A stretch of 64,000 bases of DNA, taken from NCBI GenBank assembly GCA_951812285.1, contig OX638292.1:2627001-2691000 (forward strand). Reading direction: 5' to 3'. The DNA is from an uncultured Dehalococcoidia bacterium (GTDB taxonomy: Bacteria > Chloroflexota > Dehalococcoidia > Lucifugimonadales > UBA1127). How positions within the stretch are numbered: position 1 is the first letter of the stretch; each line of letters begins with the position of its first letter. The position numbers were made by a program, and so were the translations under genes. Below, one piece after another: positions 16,098 to 24,583 of this stretch. The notes beneath the pieces are model-generated. The model saw only the letters and a program-made list of their open reading frames with translations, had not been told where the DNA came from and made no database searches.

Positions 16098-17081
16098 CTA
16101 CTCCATACTCAGGATGATCTTGCCGAAGTTGGCGTTGGTCTCCATGTAGGCGTGGGCCTCTCCGGTCTCTTCAAGCGAGAAGATGCGGTCTACGACCGGC
16201 TTCAGGTCACCCGTGTCGAAGAGAGGCACGACTCGCTTCTGGATCTGCTGCGACAGGGCGATCTTTTCCTCCAACGGCCTTGCTCGGAGGACTGTGCCGT
16301 GGACTCGGAGGCGCTTGGGGCCGAGGAGTCGGAGGTCGGTCTCGAGCTTGCTGCCGCCCATGGCGCCGACAAGGACGATGCGGCCTCGGACTGCCAGCGA
16401 GTTCAGGTTGTTCTCCCAGTAGGGGGCGCCGATGACGTCGAGGACGACGTCCACGCCCCGGCCGTTGGTGCGCTCCTTGATGACCTCCAGGAAGTCCTCC
16501 TCGCGGTAGTTGATGCCCACGTCGAGGCCGAGCTCGGCCGCCCTGGCGAGCTTGTCGGGCGAGCTGGCGGTGGCGAAGGTGGTCGCGCCGGCGTGGCGGG
16601 CGAGCTGGATGCCGGCGATGCCGATGCCGCTGCCGGCGGCGTGGATGAGCGTGCTCTCGCCCATGACGAGGTTGCAGCTGGTGAAGAGGGCGTCGTAGGC
16701 GGTGAAGAAGACCTCTGGGATGGAGGCGGCGTCGGTGAATGACATGCCGTCGGGGATGGGCATGGCCATGCGCTCGTGGGTGTTGACGCGTGTGGCGTAG
16801 CCGCCGCCGCCGATGAGGCCAAAGACGCGGTCGCCCTCTCGGAGTGACGTCACACGGTCACCGACGGCAGCTACGACGCCAGCCATCTCGAGTCCGGGGA
16901 TGTCCTGCGGGATGCCGGGCGGCGCCGGGTAGTTGCCGCGGCGCTGGGAGAGGTCGGCGCGATTGAGGGCCGACGCCTTGACGTCGACGAGGACCTCGTC
17001 TGGGCCGAAGGCGGGGTCGTCCCGCTCGATTACCTTGAAGACCTCGGGGCCTCCGGGCTCGGTGACGACGGCGGCTCGCAT
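16098..17081 (-). CDS. NAD(P)H quinone oxidoreductase / zinc-independent alcohol dehydrogenase (PIG3 type)
   Basis: A 327-residue medium-chain dehydrogenase/reductase of the quinone oxidoreductase group. Signs are the start MRAAVVTEPGGPEVFKVIE, RADLSQRRGNYP, and GLEMAGVVAAVGDRV. The nucleotide loop is IHAAGSGIGIAGIQLARH, and the end is GEAHAYMETNANFGKIIL. Structural zinc cysteines are absent, as expected for the PIG3/TP53I3-like branch. It probably reduces quinones or enones with NADPH. Minus-strand TATAGT (17114-17119) is a candidate -10. Confidence 0.9.
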   Translation of the reverse strand: MRAAVVTEPGGPEVFKVIERDDPAFGPDEVLVDVKASALNRADLSQRRGNYPAPPGIPQDIPGLEMAGVVAAVGDRVTSLREGDRVFGLIGGGGYATRVNTHERMAMPIPDGMSFTDAASIPEVFFTAYDALFTSCNLVMGESTLIHAAGSGIGIAGIQLARHAGATTFATASSPDKLARAAELGLDVGINYREEDFLEVIKERTNGRGVDVVLDVIGAPYWENNLNSLAVRGRIVLVGAMGGSKLETDLRLLGPKRLRVHGTVLRARPLEEKIALSQQIQKRVVPLFDTGDLKPVVDRIFSLEETGEAHAYMETNANFGKIILSME

Positions 17082-17284
17082 GGCGTCCTCCTCTTGGGGT
17101 GTGGGTTGGGGATACTATACCGCACGACGTCGCGTGCGGGGGAGGCGGGAGGCCGTCCTCGCACGTGGTGGCGGCATGGGGTATATTTTCTGCGAGCGAA
17201 CCGGCGATATGGAGTCGACGAGCAATAGAGGGCGTTGCTTAGTGAGCGCCTCGGCTGCCGGGTTCGAGCTAATGGGAGAGTCAT

Positions 17285-17953
17285 ATGGCGTTCGAAACAG
17301 GGGAAGTGATCTCATACCGCGCCATGTGTAATGAAGAAGAATCGAGTCTTCAGCGGGGAATGAACTACCGCCTGAGCACAAACCACAGTGTCCTGCTGAT
17401 GAGCCGACGTCGCAACGCGCCCTACGTTGATCGAGTGGAGGAGGAAGGCGCCGTCATCATCTACGAGGGGCACGACGCGCAGCGTAGGCCGGGAGGAAGT
17501 GACCCCAAGACGGCCGATCAGCCGCTAAGGACAGAAACCGGGCGGTTGACACAGAATGGGATGTTCTTCCAGGCTGTCCAATCGGGGCGTGAAGTCGTAC
17601 GTGTGTATGAGAAGATCCTGCCGGGCGTTTGGGTCTATAACGGCGCCTTTTCCCTCACAAACGCATGGAGAGAGTCGTCAAACGGACGGTTGGTGTGCAA
17701 GTTTCGCCTCGAAGTTACAGAGGAGTCGACCTCGTCACCCAATCCATCCAAGGGGTCATCCAGGGTCATCCCATCGCCGGTGAAACTCGCCGTCTGGGAG
17801 CGGGATGGTGGGAAGTGCGTGCTCTGTGGCGCCGCCGATGAGCTGCATTTCGACCACGAAGTGCCTTACTCACGCGGAGGAGCATCTAACGCGGCTAATC
17901 TGCGTATCCTGTGTGCCCGCCACAACCTCTCGAAGGGTGCACGGATTGAATAG
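17285..17953 (+). CDS. SRA-like domain plus HNH endonuclease (type IV restriction-like)
   Basis: A 222-residue two-domain protein. Residues 1-145 resemble the SRA/YDG-type fold of ScoMcrA and related enzymes: NYRLSTNHSVLLMSRRRNAPY, IIYEGHDAQRRPG, LTQNGMFF, VRVYEKILPGVWVYNGAF and KFRLEV. Residues 165-222 are an HNH nuclease: VWERDGGKCVLCG, LHFDHEVPYSRGGASNAANLRILCARHN, with zinc cysteines C178, C181 and C210 and catalytic D190-H191. Proteins of this layout cut DNA carrying modified cytosine. The gene is alone, lacks a methyltransferase and is less GC-rich than its neighbours, consistent with acquired defence. Confidence 0.85.
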   Translation: MAFETGEVISYRAMCNEEESSLQRGMNYRLSTNHSVLLMSRRRNAPYVDRVEEEGAVIIYEGHDAQRRPGGSDPKTADQPLRTETGRLTQNGMFFQAVQSGREVVRVYEKILPGVWVYNGAFSLTNAWRESSNGRLVCKFRLEVTEESTSSPNPSKGSSRVIPSPVKLAVWERDGGKCVLCGAADELHFDHEVPYSRGGASNAANLRILCARHNLSKGARIE

Positions 17954-18085
17954 CGCCTAGCTAAGCCCGGCCAGTTGAAACCCGGCACCACGTCCGCCTC
18001 GCCTGGTACGCCCGTCACCCCTCGCCCGCCTGCGCGCCGTGGGCTATAATCCCGGCAAGCCCAAGGAGGAGAGAGGAGTCTTGGT

Positions 18086-19084
18086 ATGGCAGAGATAGTT
18101 TTGGGCATGGCCTCATCACACGCGCCCCAGCTGGAGATGCTGCCAGGCCGATGGCGCGAGTACGGCGACCGCTCCCGTACGCAGAACGAGCACTGGTACA
18201 ACGGGAAGACCTACACCTACGGCGAGCTGGCGGAGCTCCGCGCAGGCGACCACTTCGAGAAGGAGCTCTCGGAGGAGACCTTTGCGGCTCGGTTCGACGC
18301 TTGCCAGCGGGCGATCGCGCACCTGGGCGAGACGTACCGGAGCGCCGCGCCGGATGTGTGCGTCATTTTGGGCGACGACCAGCACGAGCTGTTCCAGGAC
18401 GACCACATGCCGACCTTCGCCATCTACCACGGCGAGACCGTGGCAGACGTGCCCCGGCACGGCGGCCCCGGCCCGCAGTCGTACACGGACCCGGTTGTGG
18501 GCAACCACCCGGCAGAGCCCGTTGCGCAGCCGACGGACGCGGAGTTGGGGATGCACCTGATCAAGAGCGCGGTGGCCGCGGAGTTCGACGTTGCACGGTC
18601 GAACAAGCTGCCGGTGTCCCGCAGCGAGGGGAACATCGGGCACGCCTTCTACTACTTCTACCGGCGGCTGATGGACAACAAGGCCATCCCGAACGTGCCG
18701 ATCATGGTGAACACGTACTACCCGCCGAACGCACCCTCGGCGGCGCGTTGCTACAAGTTCGGGCAGGCTATCGGGCGGGCGCTGCTGGACTGGGACGAGC
18801 CCAAGCGCGTGGCGGTGTTTGCGTCGGGCGGGCTTAGCCACACGGTCATCGAGGAAGACATCGACTACCGGATCATCGAGGGGCTGAAGACGGGCGACAC
18901 GGACAAGCTGCTGGACTACCCGGACGAGCGGTTCCGCGCCGGCACTTCTGAGATCAAGAACTGGATCGCGCTGGCGGGCGTCATGTCCGTGACGGGCTCG
19001 ACGATGGACCTGGTTGACTACGTGCCCTGCTACCGGACGGAGGCGGGCAACGGGTGTGCTATGGGCTTCGGCGAGTGGGTGTAA
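18086..19084 (+). CDS. LigB-type extradiol ring-cleavage dioxygenase (class III)
   Basis: A 332-residue non-haem Fe(II) dioxygenase related to the beta subunit of protocatechuate 4,5-dioxygenase (LigB). It opens with VLGMASSHAPQL (first iron histidine), has VILGDDQHELFQDDHMPTFAIY, and VFASGGLSHTVIEED near residue 255 carries the C-terminal active-site histidine. The length fits single-chain LigB-like members without a LigA partner, and no ligA-like gene is adjacent. It likely opens a catechol-type ring. TATAAT at 18045-18050 is a candidate -10, and AAGGAGGAGAG upstream is a strong ribosome site. Confidence 0.88.
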   Translation: MAEIVLGMASSHAPQLEMLPGRWREYGDRSRTQNEHWYNGKTYTYGELAELRAGDHFEKELSEETFAARFDACQRAIAHLGETYRSAAPDVCVILGDDQHELFQDDHMPTFAIYHGETVADVPRHGGPGPQSYTDPVVGNHPAEPVAQPTDAELGMHLIKSAVAAEFDVARSNKLPVSRSEGNIGHAFYYFYRRLMDNKAIPNVPIMVNTYYPPNAPSAARCYKFGQAIGRALLDWDEPKRVAVFASGGLSHTVIEEDIDYRIIEGLKTGDTDKLLDYPDERFRAGTSEIKNWIALAGVMSVTGSTMDLVDYVPCYRTEAGNGCAMGFGEWV

Positions 19085-19137
19085 GCCCGACTGACATCGA
19101 CTGAACACCATATACCTTTGCGCGGCTAGAAGCAGCC

Positions 19138-19200
19138 CCAGCCGTTCGACAGGCTTAGGACAGGCTTCGAGAGGCTCAGGGCGAACGGCTGTGGGGGTCG
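19138..19200. repeat. Composite TTCGACAGGCT/TTCGAGAGGCTCAGGGCG repeat
   Basis: Two partly overlapping copies of the GACAGGCT..AGGGCGAACGG family lie between the dioxygenase and aldo/keto reductase genes, within AGCCGTTCGACAGG and CTCAGGGCGAACGGC. The ends AGCCGTTCG and CGAACGGCT are inverted, so the unit can fold into a long stem. Confidence 0.55.
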
Positions 19201-19231
19201 CGCGCTCGCATACAACACACTGGAGGACTGC

Positions 19232-20182
19232 ATGGAGTACCGTCGGCTGGGCCAGACGGGCCTGGAGATCTCGACCATCGGGCTGGGGACGAACAACTTC
19301 GGCGGCAGGATGGACTACGACGCGACGAAGAAGGTGCTGAACCAGACCATGGAGGAGGGCATCAACTTCATCGACTGCGCCAACACGTACGGCGGGGGCA
19401 AGTCGGAGGAGTTCATCGGGAAGGCGCTGGGGAAGAACCGCCAGGAGATGATCATCGCGACCAAGGCGGGGGCCGGGCTCGGACCGCCGGGGACGCCGAT
19501 CACGGGGCCGAACCAGCGCGGGGCGACGCGCCACCACATCATGCAGCAGGCGGAGCTGAGCCTGAAGCGGCTGGACACGGACTATATCGACCTGTTCTAC
19601 ATGCACCGCTGGGATCCGGACACACCCATCGAGGAGACGATGCGGGCGCTGGACGACCTGGTGCACAGCGGCAAGGTGCGTTACCTGGGGTGCTCGAACT
19701 ACACGGCGTGGCAGATGGTCGAGGCGATCTGGGCGGCGCGCGCCAACAACCTGTATAACTACTGCTGCATCCAGAACGAGTACAGCCTGGTTTCCCGCGA
19801 CGTCGAACGGGAGGTGGCGCCGGTGTCGGAGCGGTACGGCGTCAGCGTCATTCCCTTCTTCCCGCTGGCCAGCGGCTTCCTGACGGGCAAGTACGCGCAA
19901 GGCGAGGAGCCGCCCGAGGGCACGCGGTTTGCGAGCTCGCCGAACATGGGCAACCGCTACCTGACGGAGGCAAACTGGAGCCTGCTTGGCAAGCTGCAGA
20001 GCTTTTCCGGGGAGCGGGGACACTCCGTCGCGGAGCTGGCCTTCGCGTGGCTGCTGGGCAGCCCGGTGGTGCCGAGCGTTATCGCGGGGGCGACGAAGCC
20101 GGAGCAGGTGACGGCCAACGCGAAGGCGGCCGAGTGGCAGCTCTCGGCGGAGGAAATGGCCGAAATCCGCGAGATGCTCTAG
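19232..20182 (+). CDS. Aldo/keto reductase
   Basis: A 316-residue NADPH-dependent oxidoreductase of the AKR superfamily (YajO/YhdN/KCNAB-like). The catalytic tetrad is visible: Asp in FIDCANTYGGGKSEEFIG, Tyr in the same motif, Lys in IIATKAGAG, and His in DLFYMHRWDP. The C-terminal cofactor region is SVIAGATKPEQVTANAKAAEWQL. It directly follows the LigB dioxygenase on the same strand and could work in the same aromatic or sugar catabolism. Substrate unknown. Confidence 0.92.
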   Translation: MEYRRLGQTGLEISTIGLGTNNFGGRMDYDATKKVLNQTMEEGINFIDCANTYGGGKSEEFIGKALGKNRQEMIIATKAGAGLGPPGTPITGPNQRGATRHHIMQQAELSLKRLDTDYIDLFYMHRWDPDTPIEETMRALDDLVHSGKVRYLGCSNYTAWQMVEAIWAARANNLYNYCCIQNEYSLVSRDVEREVAPVSERYGVSVIPFFPLASGFLTGKYAQGEEPPEGTRFASSPNMGNRYLTEANWSLLGKLQSFSGERGHSVAELAFAWLLGSPVVPSVIAGATKPEQVTANAKAAEWQLSAEEMAEIREML

Positions 20183-20213
20183 GCCGGACCCGTCCCGGCT
20201 GGGCGAACAAAGC

Positions 20214-20609
20214 ATGGCAATGAGAGCGGCTCTCTCCGACGAGGTGAGGGCCACTCTGCGTCCGTGGTACTCGGAGGAGGTCTTGGGAGCCGTGCCAGTG
20301 CTGCGCGGGTCGTTCTTCGGGTGGCTGTTCGGGCTGAACGGGAACCACGCGGTCACGATCAACGGGACGGTGCACGTGACCAAGCGCGCGGCGGTTGAGG
20401 GCTCGCCGAACTGGACGGTGCTGATGGGGCACGAGCTGTTCCACGTGGAGCAGCAGGCCTCGATGGGGTGGTGGCGGTTCCTCGCGCGGTACCTGTGGCG
20501 GTACCGGCCGCGGCACCTTCGGAACGCGCGGTCGCATCCGTACGAGATTCCGGCGTACGCGCGGGGGGCGGAGATACGCGAGAGGTTGGGGGTTGACAAA
20601 TCGGGATAA
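20214..20609 (+). CDS. Small HExxH-motif protein (DUF4157-like)
   Basis: A 131-residue protein with a zinc-metalloprotease-like motif GHELFHVEQQ near residue 78 and downstream acidic and tyrosine residues in HPYEIPAYARGAEI. This looks like the DUF4157/eCIS-core peptidase-like fold, where HELxHxxQ is the signature, but in a minimal form without a signal peptide. It lies 31 bp after the aldo/keto reductase. The last 17 bp of the gene overlap the promoter for the AIPR gene. Activity is uncertain. Confidence 0.7.
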   Translation: MAMRAALSDEVRATLRPWYSEEVLGAVPVLRGSFFGWLFGLNGNHAVTINGTVHVTKRAAVEGSPNWTVLMGHELFHVEQQASMGWWRFLARYLWRYRPRHLRNARSHPYEIPAYARGAEIRERLGVDKSG

Positions 20610-20621
20610 TATAAGTATAAT
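20593..20621 (+). promoter_or_regulatory. Consensus sigma-70 promoter of the AIPR gene
   Basis: TTGACA (20593-20598) and TATAAT (20616-20621) are perfect consensus hexamers with the optimal 17-bp spacer. It overlaps the 3' end of the upstream gene. Expected transcription start is about 20628, giving a leader of about 113 nt. Confidence 0.9.
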
Positions 20622-20635
20622 GTACTGGAATTGCC

Positions 20636-20739
20636 GCTTAACCTATGGGTGGCGGGGCCAGATCTGGCAAAACTTAAGCCTATCTGGCTGAGGCGAGAGC
20701 CTCCCCGGATGCCTGTGGCACCGGAGAAGGGAGTTAAGT
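20636..20739 (+). ncRNA. Multi-helix 5' leader of the AIPR gene
   Basis: The leader can fold into four helices around one junction. The closing stem is GCTTAAC (20636-20642) with GTTAAGT (20733-20739). Helix A is GCCAGAT/ATCTGGC (20657-20663 with 20682-20688), helix B is GAGGC-GAGA-GCCTC (20690-20703, GNRA-type loop), and helix C is CCGG-TGCC/GGCA-CCGG with one bulged A (20705-20724). The closing stem ends 1 nt before the ATG and brackets the ribosome site near 20724-20732, so folding could control translation. No known riboswitch class is recognised. Confidence 0.45.
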
Positions 20740-20740
20740 T

Positions 20741-21931
20741 ATGGCACGTTTTGTATTGTCCACAAGGTCCTTCAACCGCCTCTACGCCGAACCTCGCACC
20801 GATGACCCCTCTCAGCGTGAATTGCGTCGCTACTATGCGGTTGTCCCTATTTCAGACATCCCATCTGAATGGGCGAATTGGCTTGAGGTTAATGCACGAG
20901 ACTCTACAGACAAGGGCAAAGTGCCCACTGCGATTCGGACGACTCTGTCGGACAAACCTGAGTGGTTCGCCGCGTATAATCGTGGTTTGACTGTAGTTGG
21001 TACTCTGGTCAATTGGGACAATAAGACCAACCAGCTTATCCTCGAATTTGACAGTCACGAGTTTCACGGTGTTCTAGATGGTGGACACACGCTCCACGCT
21101 ATTCTCGATGATCGGGAACGCTTGGGGGGAGAACACCAAGCGGGGTTTTGCAACATCGAGATCTTCACTGGCTTGGATGAGAGTGAGATTCCGTCAGTTG
21201 TTGAAGCCCGAAACACCTCGAAACAGGTGGCGTCGAAGAGCTTGATGAACTTGGATGGCTCCTTTGAAGGGCTTAAGCACGCCATTGGCAGCAAGGCAAG
21301 CCTCATTTCATGGAAGGAAAACGAGGACGGCCAGTTTGATGTTCGCGAGGTAGTAGCGATACTCACAGCCCTTGACCCCAGCACTTCGGCGGAAGGCGCT
21401 CAACCAGTAGTCGCCTATTCAGGAAAGGAAGCTTGCCTGAAGCGCTTGAAGGCCAATCCCGAGGCTTTTGAGAAGTTGTACGGGATTGCCGGAGATGCAC
21501 TCGAGATGTGGGATGCCATCCAGTACTACTTGCCTGATCAGTACAACAAGAAGGGTCCTGAACCGGGCAACAGTGGTAAGGGAGGAAAATTTGGCCGGCT
21601 AACCGGCATACAGACGATCGAGAGCAAGCCAAAGCAGTTGCCATTTATAGGCAAAACAACCAACTACAATGTTCCAACCGGGTACATCTACCCTGTGATA
21701 AGTGCCTTCCGAGCGATGCTTGAAGAAAGAGATGGTATGTGGGTTTGGGGCAAGGGCATAAACCCGCTTCAACTGACTAAGGAAGGCGTAGCGGCTGACA
21801 TATTCATTAGGTCAGTCCGAGATTCCATCAATAATTTTAGAAATCCAAACCGCATTGGCAAGGACTCGGCTACATGGACGACGGCATATTTGATGGCAGA
21901 AAACTACTACCTGAGGCTGCCCATGGTCTAA
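20741..21931 (+). CDS. AIPR-family (abortive infection phage resistance) protein
   Basis: A 396-residue soluble protein resembling the AIPR family (PF10592) named after lactococcal abortive-infection proteins. The N-terminal half has WFAAYNRGLTVVG (residues 75-87), matching the family's NNGIT region, then EFHGVLDGGHTLHAI (107-121), matching its NGxQT region. SEIPSVVEARNTSKQVASKSLMNL follows. The biochemical activity is not settled. The gene is clearly AT-richer than its neighbours, with its own consensus promoter and a terminator-like hairpin, consistent with a horizontally gained cassette. A DndB/DGQHR-type relationship is an alternative. Confidence 0.72.
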   Translation: MARFVLSTRSFNRLYAEPRTDDPSQRELRRYYAVVPISDIPSEWANWLEVNARDSTDKGKVPTAIRTTLSDKPEWFAAYNRGLTVVGTLVNWDNKTNQLILEFDSHEFHGVLDGGHTLHAILDDRERLGGEHQAGFCNIEIFTGLDESEIPSVVEARNTSKQVASKSLMNLDGSFEGLKHAIGSKASLISWKENEDGQFDVREVVAILTALDPSTSAEGAQPVVAYSGKEACLKRLKANPEAFEKLYGIAGDALEMWDAIQYYLPDQYNKKGPEPGNSGKGGKFGRLTGIQTIESKPKQLPFIGKTTNYNVPTGYIYPVISAFRAMLEERDGMWVWGKGINPLQLTKEGVAADIFIRSVRDSINNFRNPNRIGKDSATWTTAYLMAENYYLRLPMV

Positions 21932-21960
21932 CCGAGGGACGAATCTGGTAGTAAATCGCG

Positions 21961-21994
21961 TGGAGGCCCGCTTCTCCTATGAAGCGGGTCTCCA
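21961..21994 (+). terminator. Strong hairpin after the AIPR gene
   Basis: TGGAGGCCCGCTTC (21961-21974) pairs with GAAGCGGGTCTCCA (21981-21994) over 14 bp with one G-T pair and a 6-nt loop. Only three T follow, so it is a terminator-like structure 30 bp after the stop codon. Confidence 0.65.
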
Positions 21995-22076
21995 TTTCAG
22001 CAATAATCCTACCTTGTCCCCCTTCTCAGGCCCCCGTATCATTGGTATTAGAGCTCTTCATTAGAGGACACCTACA

Positions 22077-23393
22077 ATGAACTTTTCCCAGGTTGCTCAC
22101 GTTTTCCCAGACTCGGCCGAGGTGAATGCTGCTGGGCGGCTTAGCATTGGCGGGTGCGATGCGGCGGAGTTGGTTGCCGAGTACGGGACGCCGCTGTACG
22201 TGCTGTGCGAGGACACGCTTCGCAACCGGTGCCGGGCGTTTACGGAGGCGTTTACTTCGCTGCACGGGGACACGCGGGTGGTGTATGCGTCGAAGGCGTA
22301 CATTGGGCCGGCGCTGGCGCGGCTGATGACGGAGGAAGGGCTCGGGCTGGACGTGGTGTCCGGCGGCGAGCTGGCCGTCGCGCTGGCGGCGGGCGTGCCG
22401 ACGGAGGGCATCTACCTGCACGGCAACAACAAGTCGGAGCAGGAGCTTACGGAGGCGCTGGACGCCAAGGTGGGGCGGATCGTTGTCGACAACCTGCACG
22501 AGATCGACCTGCTGGAGGAGCTGGCGGCGGCTCGGGGTGTAACGCAGCAGGTGTTGCTGCGGGTGACGCCGGGCATCGACCCGCACACGCACGCCAAGAC
22601 GACGACGGGCATCGTCGACAGCAAGTTCGGGCTGAACATCAGCAACGGGCAGGCGGCGGAGGCGCTGAGGCGGACGCTGGACTGCCCGCACCTGCAGCTC
22701 ATGGGGCTGCACTACCACCTGGGCTCGCCGATCTTCGAGACCGAGCCATACGTGGACGCGATGGAGGTTGTGCTGGAGTTCGCGGCGCAGTACCGCGAGG
22801 AAGGGCTGGAGATGCGGGAGCTGAGCCCGGGCGGCGGGTTCGCCATCGCGTACCTGCGGGACCAGCAGCCGCCAGCGCCAGCGGACTACGCGGCGGCGAT
22901 CGTCGCGGCGATGCTCGAGGGGTGCGAACGGCACAACCTGCCGCTGCCGTCGCTCACCATCGAGCCGGGGCGGTCGGTAGTCGGGCCGGCGGGCGTCGCG
23001 CTGTACACGGTCGGGAGCATCAAGGAGATCCCGGGGGTGCGGACGTACGCGGCGGTCGACGGGGGAATGGGCGACAACATCCGGCCGGCGCTGTACGAGG
23101 CGCGGTACGAGGCGGTGACTGCCGCTCGCATGAACGATGCGGAGAGCGTGGCCTACACCATCGCGGGGAAGTTCTGCGAGTCGGGGGACATCCTCGTCGA
23201 GCAGGCGTCGCTGCCGGAGCTGGCGCCGGGCGACCTGATCGCCATGCCGGCGGCGGGGGCGTACAGCCCGTCGATGGCGAGCAACTACAACGCGAACCCG
23301 CGGCCGCCCATCGTGCTGGTCAAGGACGGGCAGGCGCGAATGATCCGACGCCGGGAGACCGCGGCAGACCTCATGATGACGGATATCTGGTAG
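22077..23393 (+). CDS. lysA: Diaminopimelate decarboxylase
   Basis: A 438-residue PLP enzyme of fold type III converting meso-diaminopimelate to L-lysine. The PLP lysine lies in VVYASKAYIGPALARL (near residue 70), the glycine-rich phosphate site is SPGGGFAIAY, EPGRSVVGPAGV is the arginine-bearing motif, and KFCESGDILVEQ near residue 365 is the substrate-site cysteine motif. Length is standard. It is followed after 5 bp by holB on the same strand, so they are probably an operon. Confidence 0.95.
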   Translation: MNFSQVAHVFPDSAEVNAAGRLSIGGCDAAELVAEYGTPLYVLCEDTLRNRCRAFTEAFTSLHGDTRVVYASKAYIGPALARLMTEEGLGLDVVSGGELAVALAAGVPTEGIYLHGNNKSEQELTEALDAKVGRIVVDNLHEIDLLEELAAARGVTQQVLLRVTPGIDPHTHAKTTTGIVDSKFGLNISNGQAAEALRRTLDCPHLQLMGLHYHLGSPIFETEPYVDAMEVVLEFAAQYREEGLEMRELSPGGGFAIAYLRDQQPPAPADYAAAIVAAMLEGCERHNLPLPSLTIEPGRSVVGPAGVALYTVGSIKEIPGVRTYAAVDGGMGDNIRPALYEARYEAVTAARMNDAESVAYTIAGKFCESGDILVEQASLPELAPGDLIAMPAAGAYSPSMASNYNANPRPPIVLVKDGQARMIRRRETAADLMMTDIW

Positions 23394-23398
23394 CCGCC

Positions 23399-24358
23399 AT
23401 GTGGCGCGTCGTGGGGCACTCCGGGGCAGTGCGGCTGCTGGACCGCTCGCTGAGCGAGGGGCGGCTGGCACACGCCTACCTCTTCACGGGCCCGCCGCAC
23501 GTGGGCAAGACCACGCTCGCGATGGACCTGGTGGCAGCCGTCAACTGCGACGGCCCGGAGCCGCCGTGCGGCGAGTGCTCGCAGTGCCGGCACGTGCGGG
23601 ATGGACGCCACGCTGACGTGCTGCACCTGGGCGTCGCGGAGGACGAGGGGCGGAAGGCGATCGGCATCGACGCGGTGCGGGACGCGGCGCATCAGGCGAA
23701 TCTCAACCCCTTCGAGGGGCGCTTCCGGGCCATCGTCATCGAGGGTGCGGAGCACCTGACGGAGGAGGCGGCTAACGCCCTGCTCAAGCTGCTGGAGGAG
23801 CCACCCGCGCGGCTGATGCTCATGCTGCTCACGGCGAGCCCGGACAACGTGCTGGCGACGATCCGCTCGCGGTGCCAGCGGGTCGACCTGCGGCCGCTGC
23901 CGACGGCGGCCGTCGCGGAGGCGCTGACGACGCGGTGGGAGGTCCCGGAGGCGACGGCGGTCGAGTTGGCCTCGCTGAGCGCGGGACGGCTTGGCTGGGC
24001 CGTGCGGGCGTGGGAGGACCCGGCCATCCTCGAGACGCGCGACCGTCGGCTGGAGCGGCTGACCGCGGCGGCGGAGGGCGGCATCGAGGAGCGGTTCGCG
24101 TACGCGGCGGAGCTCGCGAACCTGCTGCCGCAGCAGCGGACGGCGGTGCGGGAGACGCTCGACCTGTGGGCCGAGTGGTGGCTGGAGCGGCTGGAGGCGC
24201 AGGCGGGGGAGGCGGATGAGGACGGGCCGAGCCGGGGCGACTTGCTGCTCGCGGTGAGGGAGGTGCTTCGGACGCAGGACCTGCTGGACCGGAACGTGAA
24301 CCCTCGGCTGGCGTTGGAGGCGCTGATGCTGTCGCTGCCGCGGGTGGCGGCGGGCTAG
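23399..24358 (+). CDS. holB: DNA polymerase III delta' subunit
   Basis: A 319-residue clamp-loader AAA+ subunit. The P-loop region is LFTGPPHVGKTTLAMDL, the zinc module is CDGPEPPCGECSQCRHV, and IEGAEHLTEEAANALLKLLEEPP is the family Walker B/sensor region with TIRSRCQRVDL as SRC motif. Subunit delta' usually has a degenerate P-loop in enterics, but many bacteria keep GKTT, as here. ATG at 23399 is 5 bp after the lysA stop; the much longer upstream frame overlaps lysA and is not coding. Confidence 0.92.
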   Translation: MWRVVGHSGAVRLLDRSLSEGRLAHAYLFTGPPHVGKTTLAMDLVAAVNCDGPEPPCGECSQCRHVRDGRHADVLHLGVAEDEGRKAIGIDAVRDAAHQANLNPFEGRFRAIVIEGAEHLTEEAANALLKLLEEPPARLMLMLLTASPDNVLATIRSRCQRVDLRPLPTAAVAEALTTRWEVPEATAVELASLSAGRLGWAVRAWEDPAILETRDRRLERLTAAAEGGIEERFAYAAELANLLPQQRTAVRETLDLWAEWWLERLEAQAGEADEDGPSRGDLLLAVREVLRTQDLLDRNVNPRLALEALMLSLPRVAAG

Positions 24359-24570
24359 CTTGCAAGTAGGCGGTTGAGGGCGACGACTACGCCTGCGGCG
24401 ACTCCCACGGACCCAACGACCCACCTGACAAGGCGCGTCTCGAGTTCTGCCATGCGAGTCTCCACACTAGCAATGCGCTCGTTCAGAGAGGCGTGCTGCC
24501 GCTCATTCTCGATGGCGTAGCGATGGAACCATGCGGGGACGTTGTCGTTGGGTTCAGGGCGAGATTCCAT
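24355..24570 (-). CDS. Small coiled-coil membrane-anchored protein
   Basis: A 71-residue protein if started at ATG 24570 (MESRPEPNDN). It has a charged helix with heptads (ENERQHASLNERIASVETRMAELETRLV) and a C-terminal hydrophobic segment WVVGSVGVAAGVVVALNRLL, giving a C-tail-anchored coiled coil. It is convergent with holB and overlaps its stop by 4 bp. Such proteins are widespread and of unknown role. The upstream leader shares a motif with the HAD gene. Confidence 0.65.
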   Translation of the reverse strand: MESRPEPNDNVPAWFHRYAIENERQHASLNERIASVETRMAELETRLVRWVVGSVGVAAGVVVALNRLLAS

Positions 24571-24583
24571 TGAAGCGCACCGT

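Noticed and set aside
17255..17275. GGTTCGA-like sequence suggesting a tRNA T-loop
   Set aside because: No acceptor or anticodon stem can be built around it; no tRNA was found anywhere in the window.
18116..20599. An 827-residue minus-strand open frame
   Set aside because: It runs antisense over the LigB dioxygenase, aldo/keto reductase and HExxH genes, is rich in Arg/His/Val/Pro, and has no motifs.
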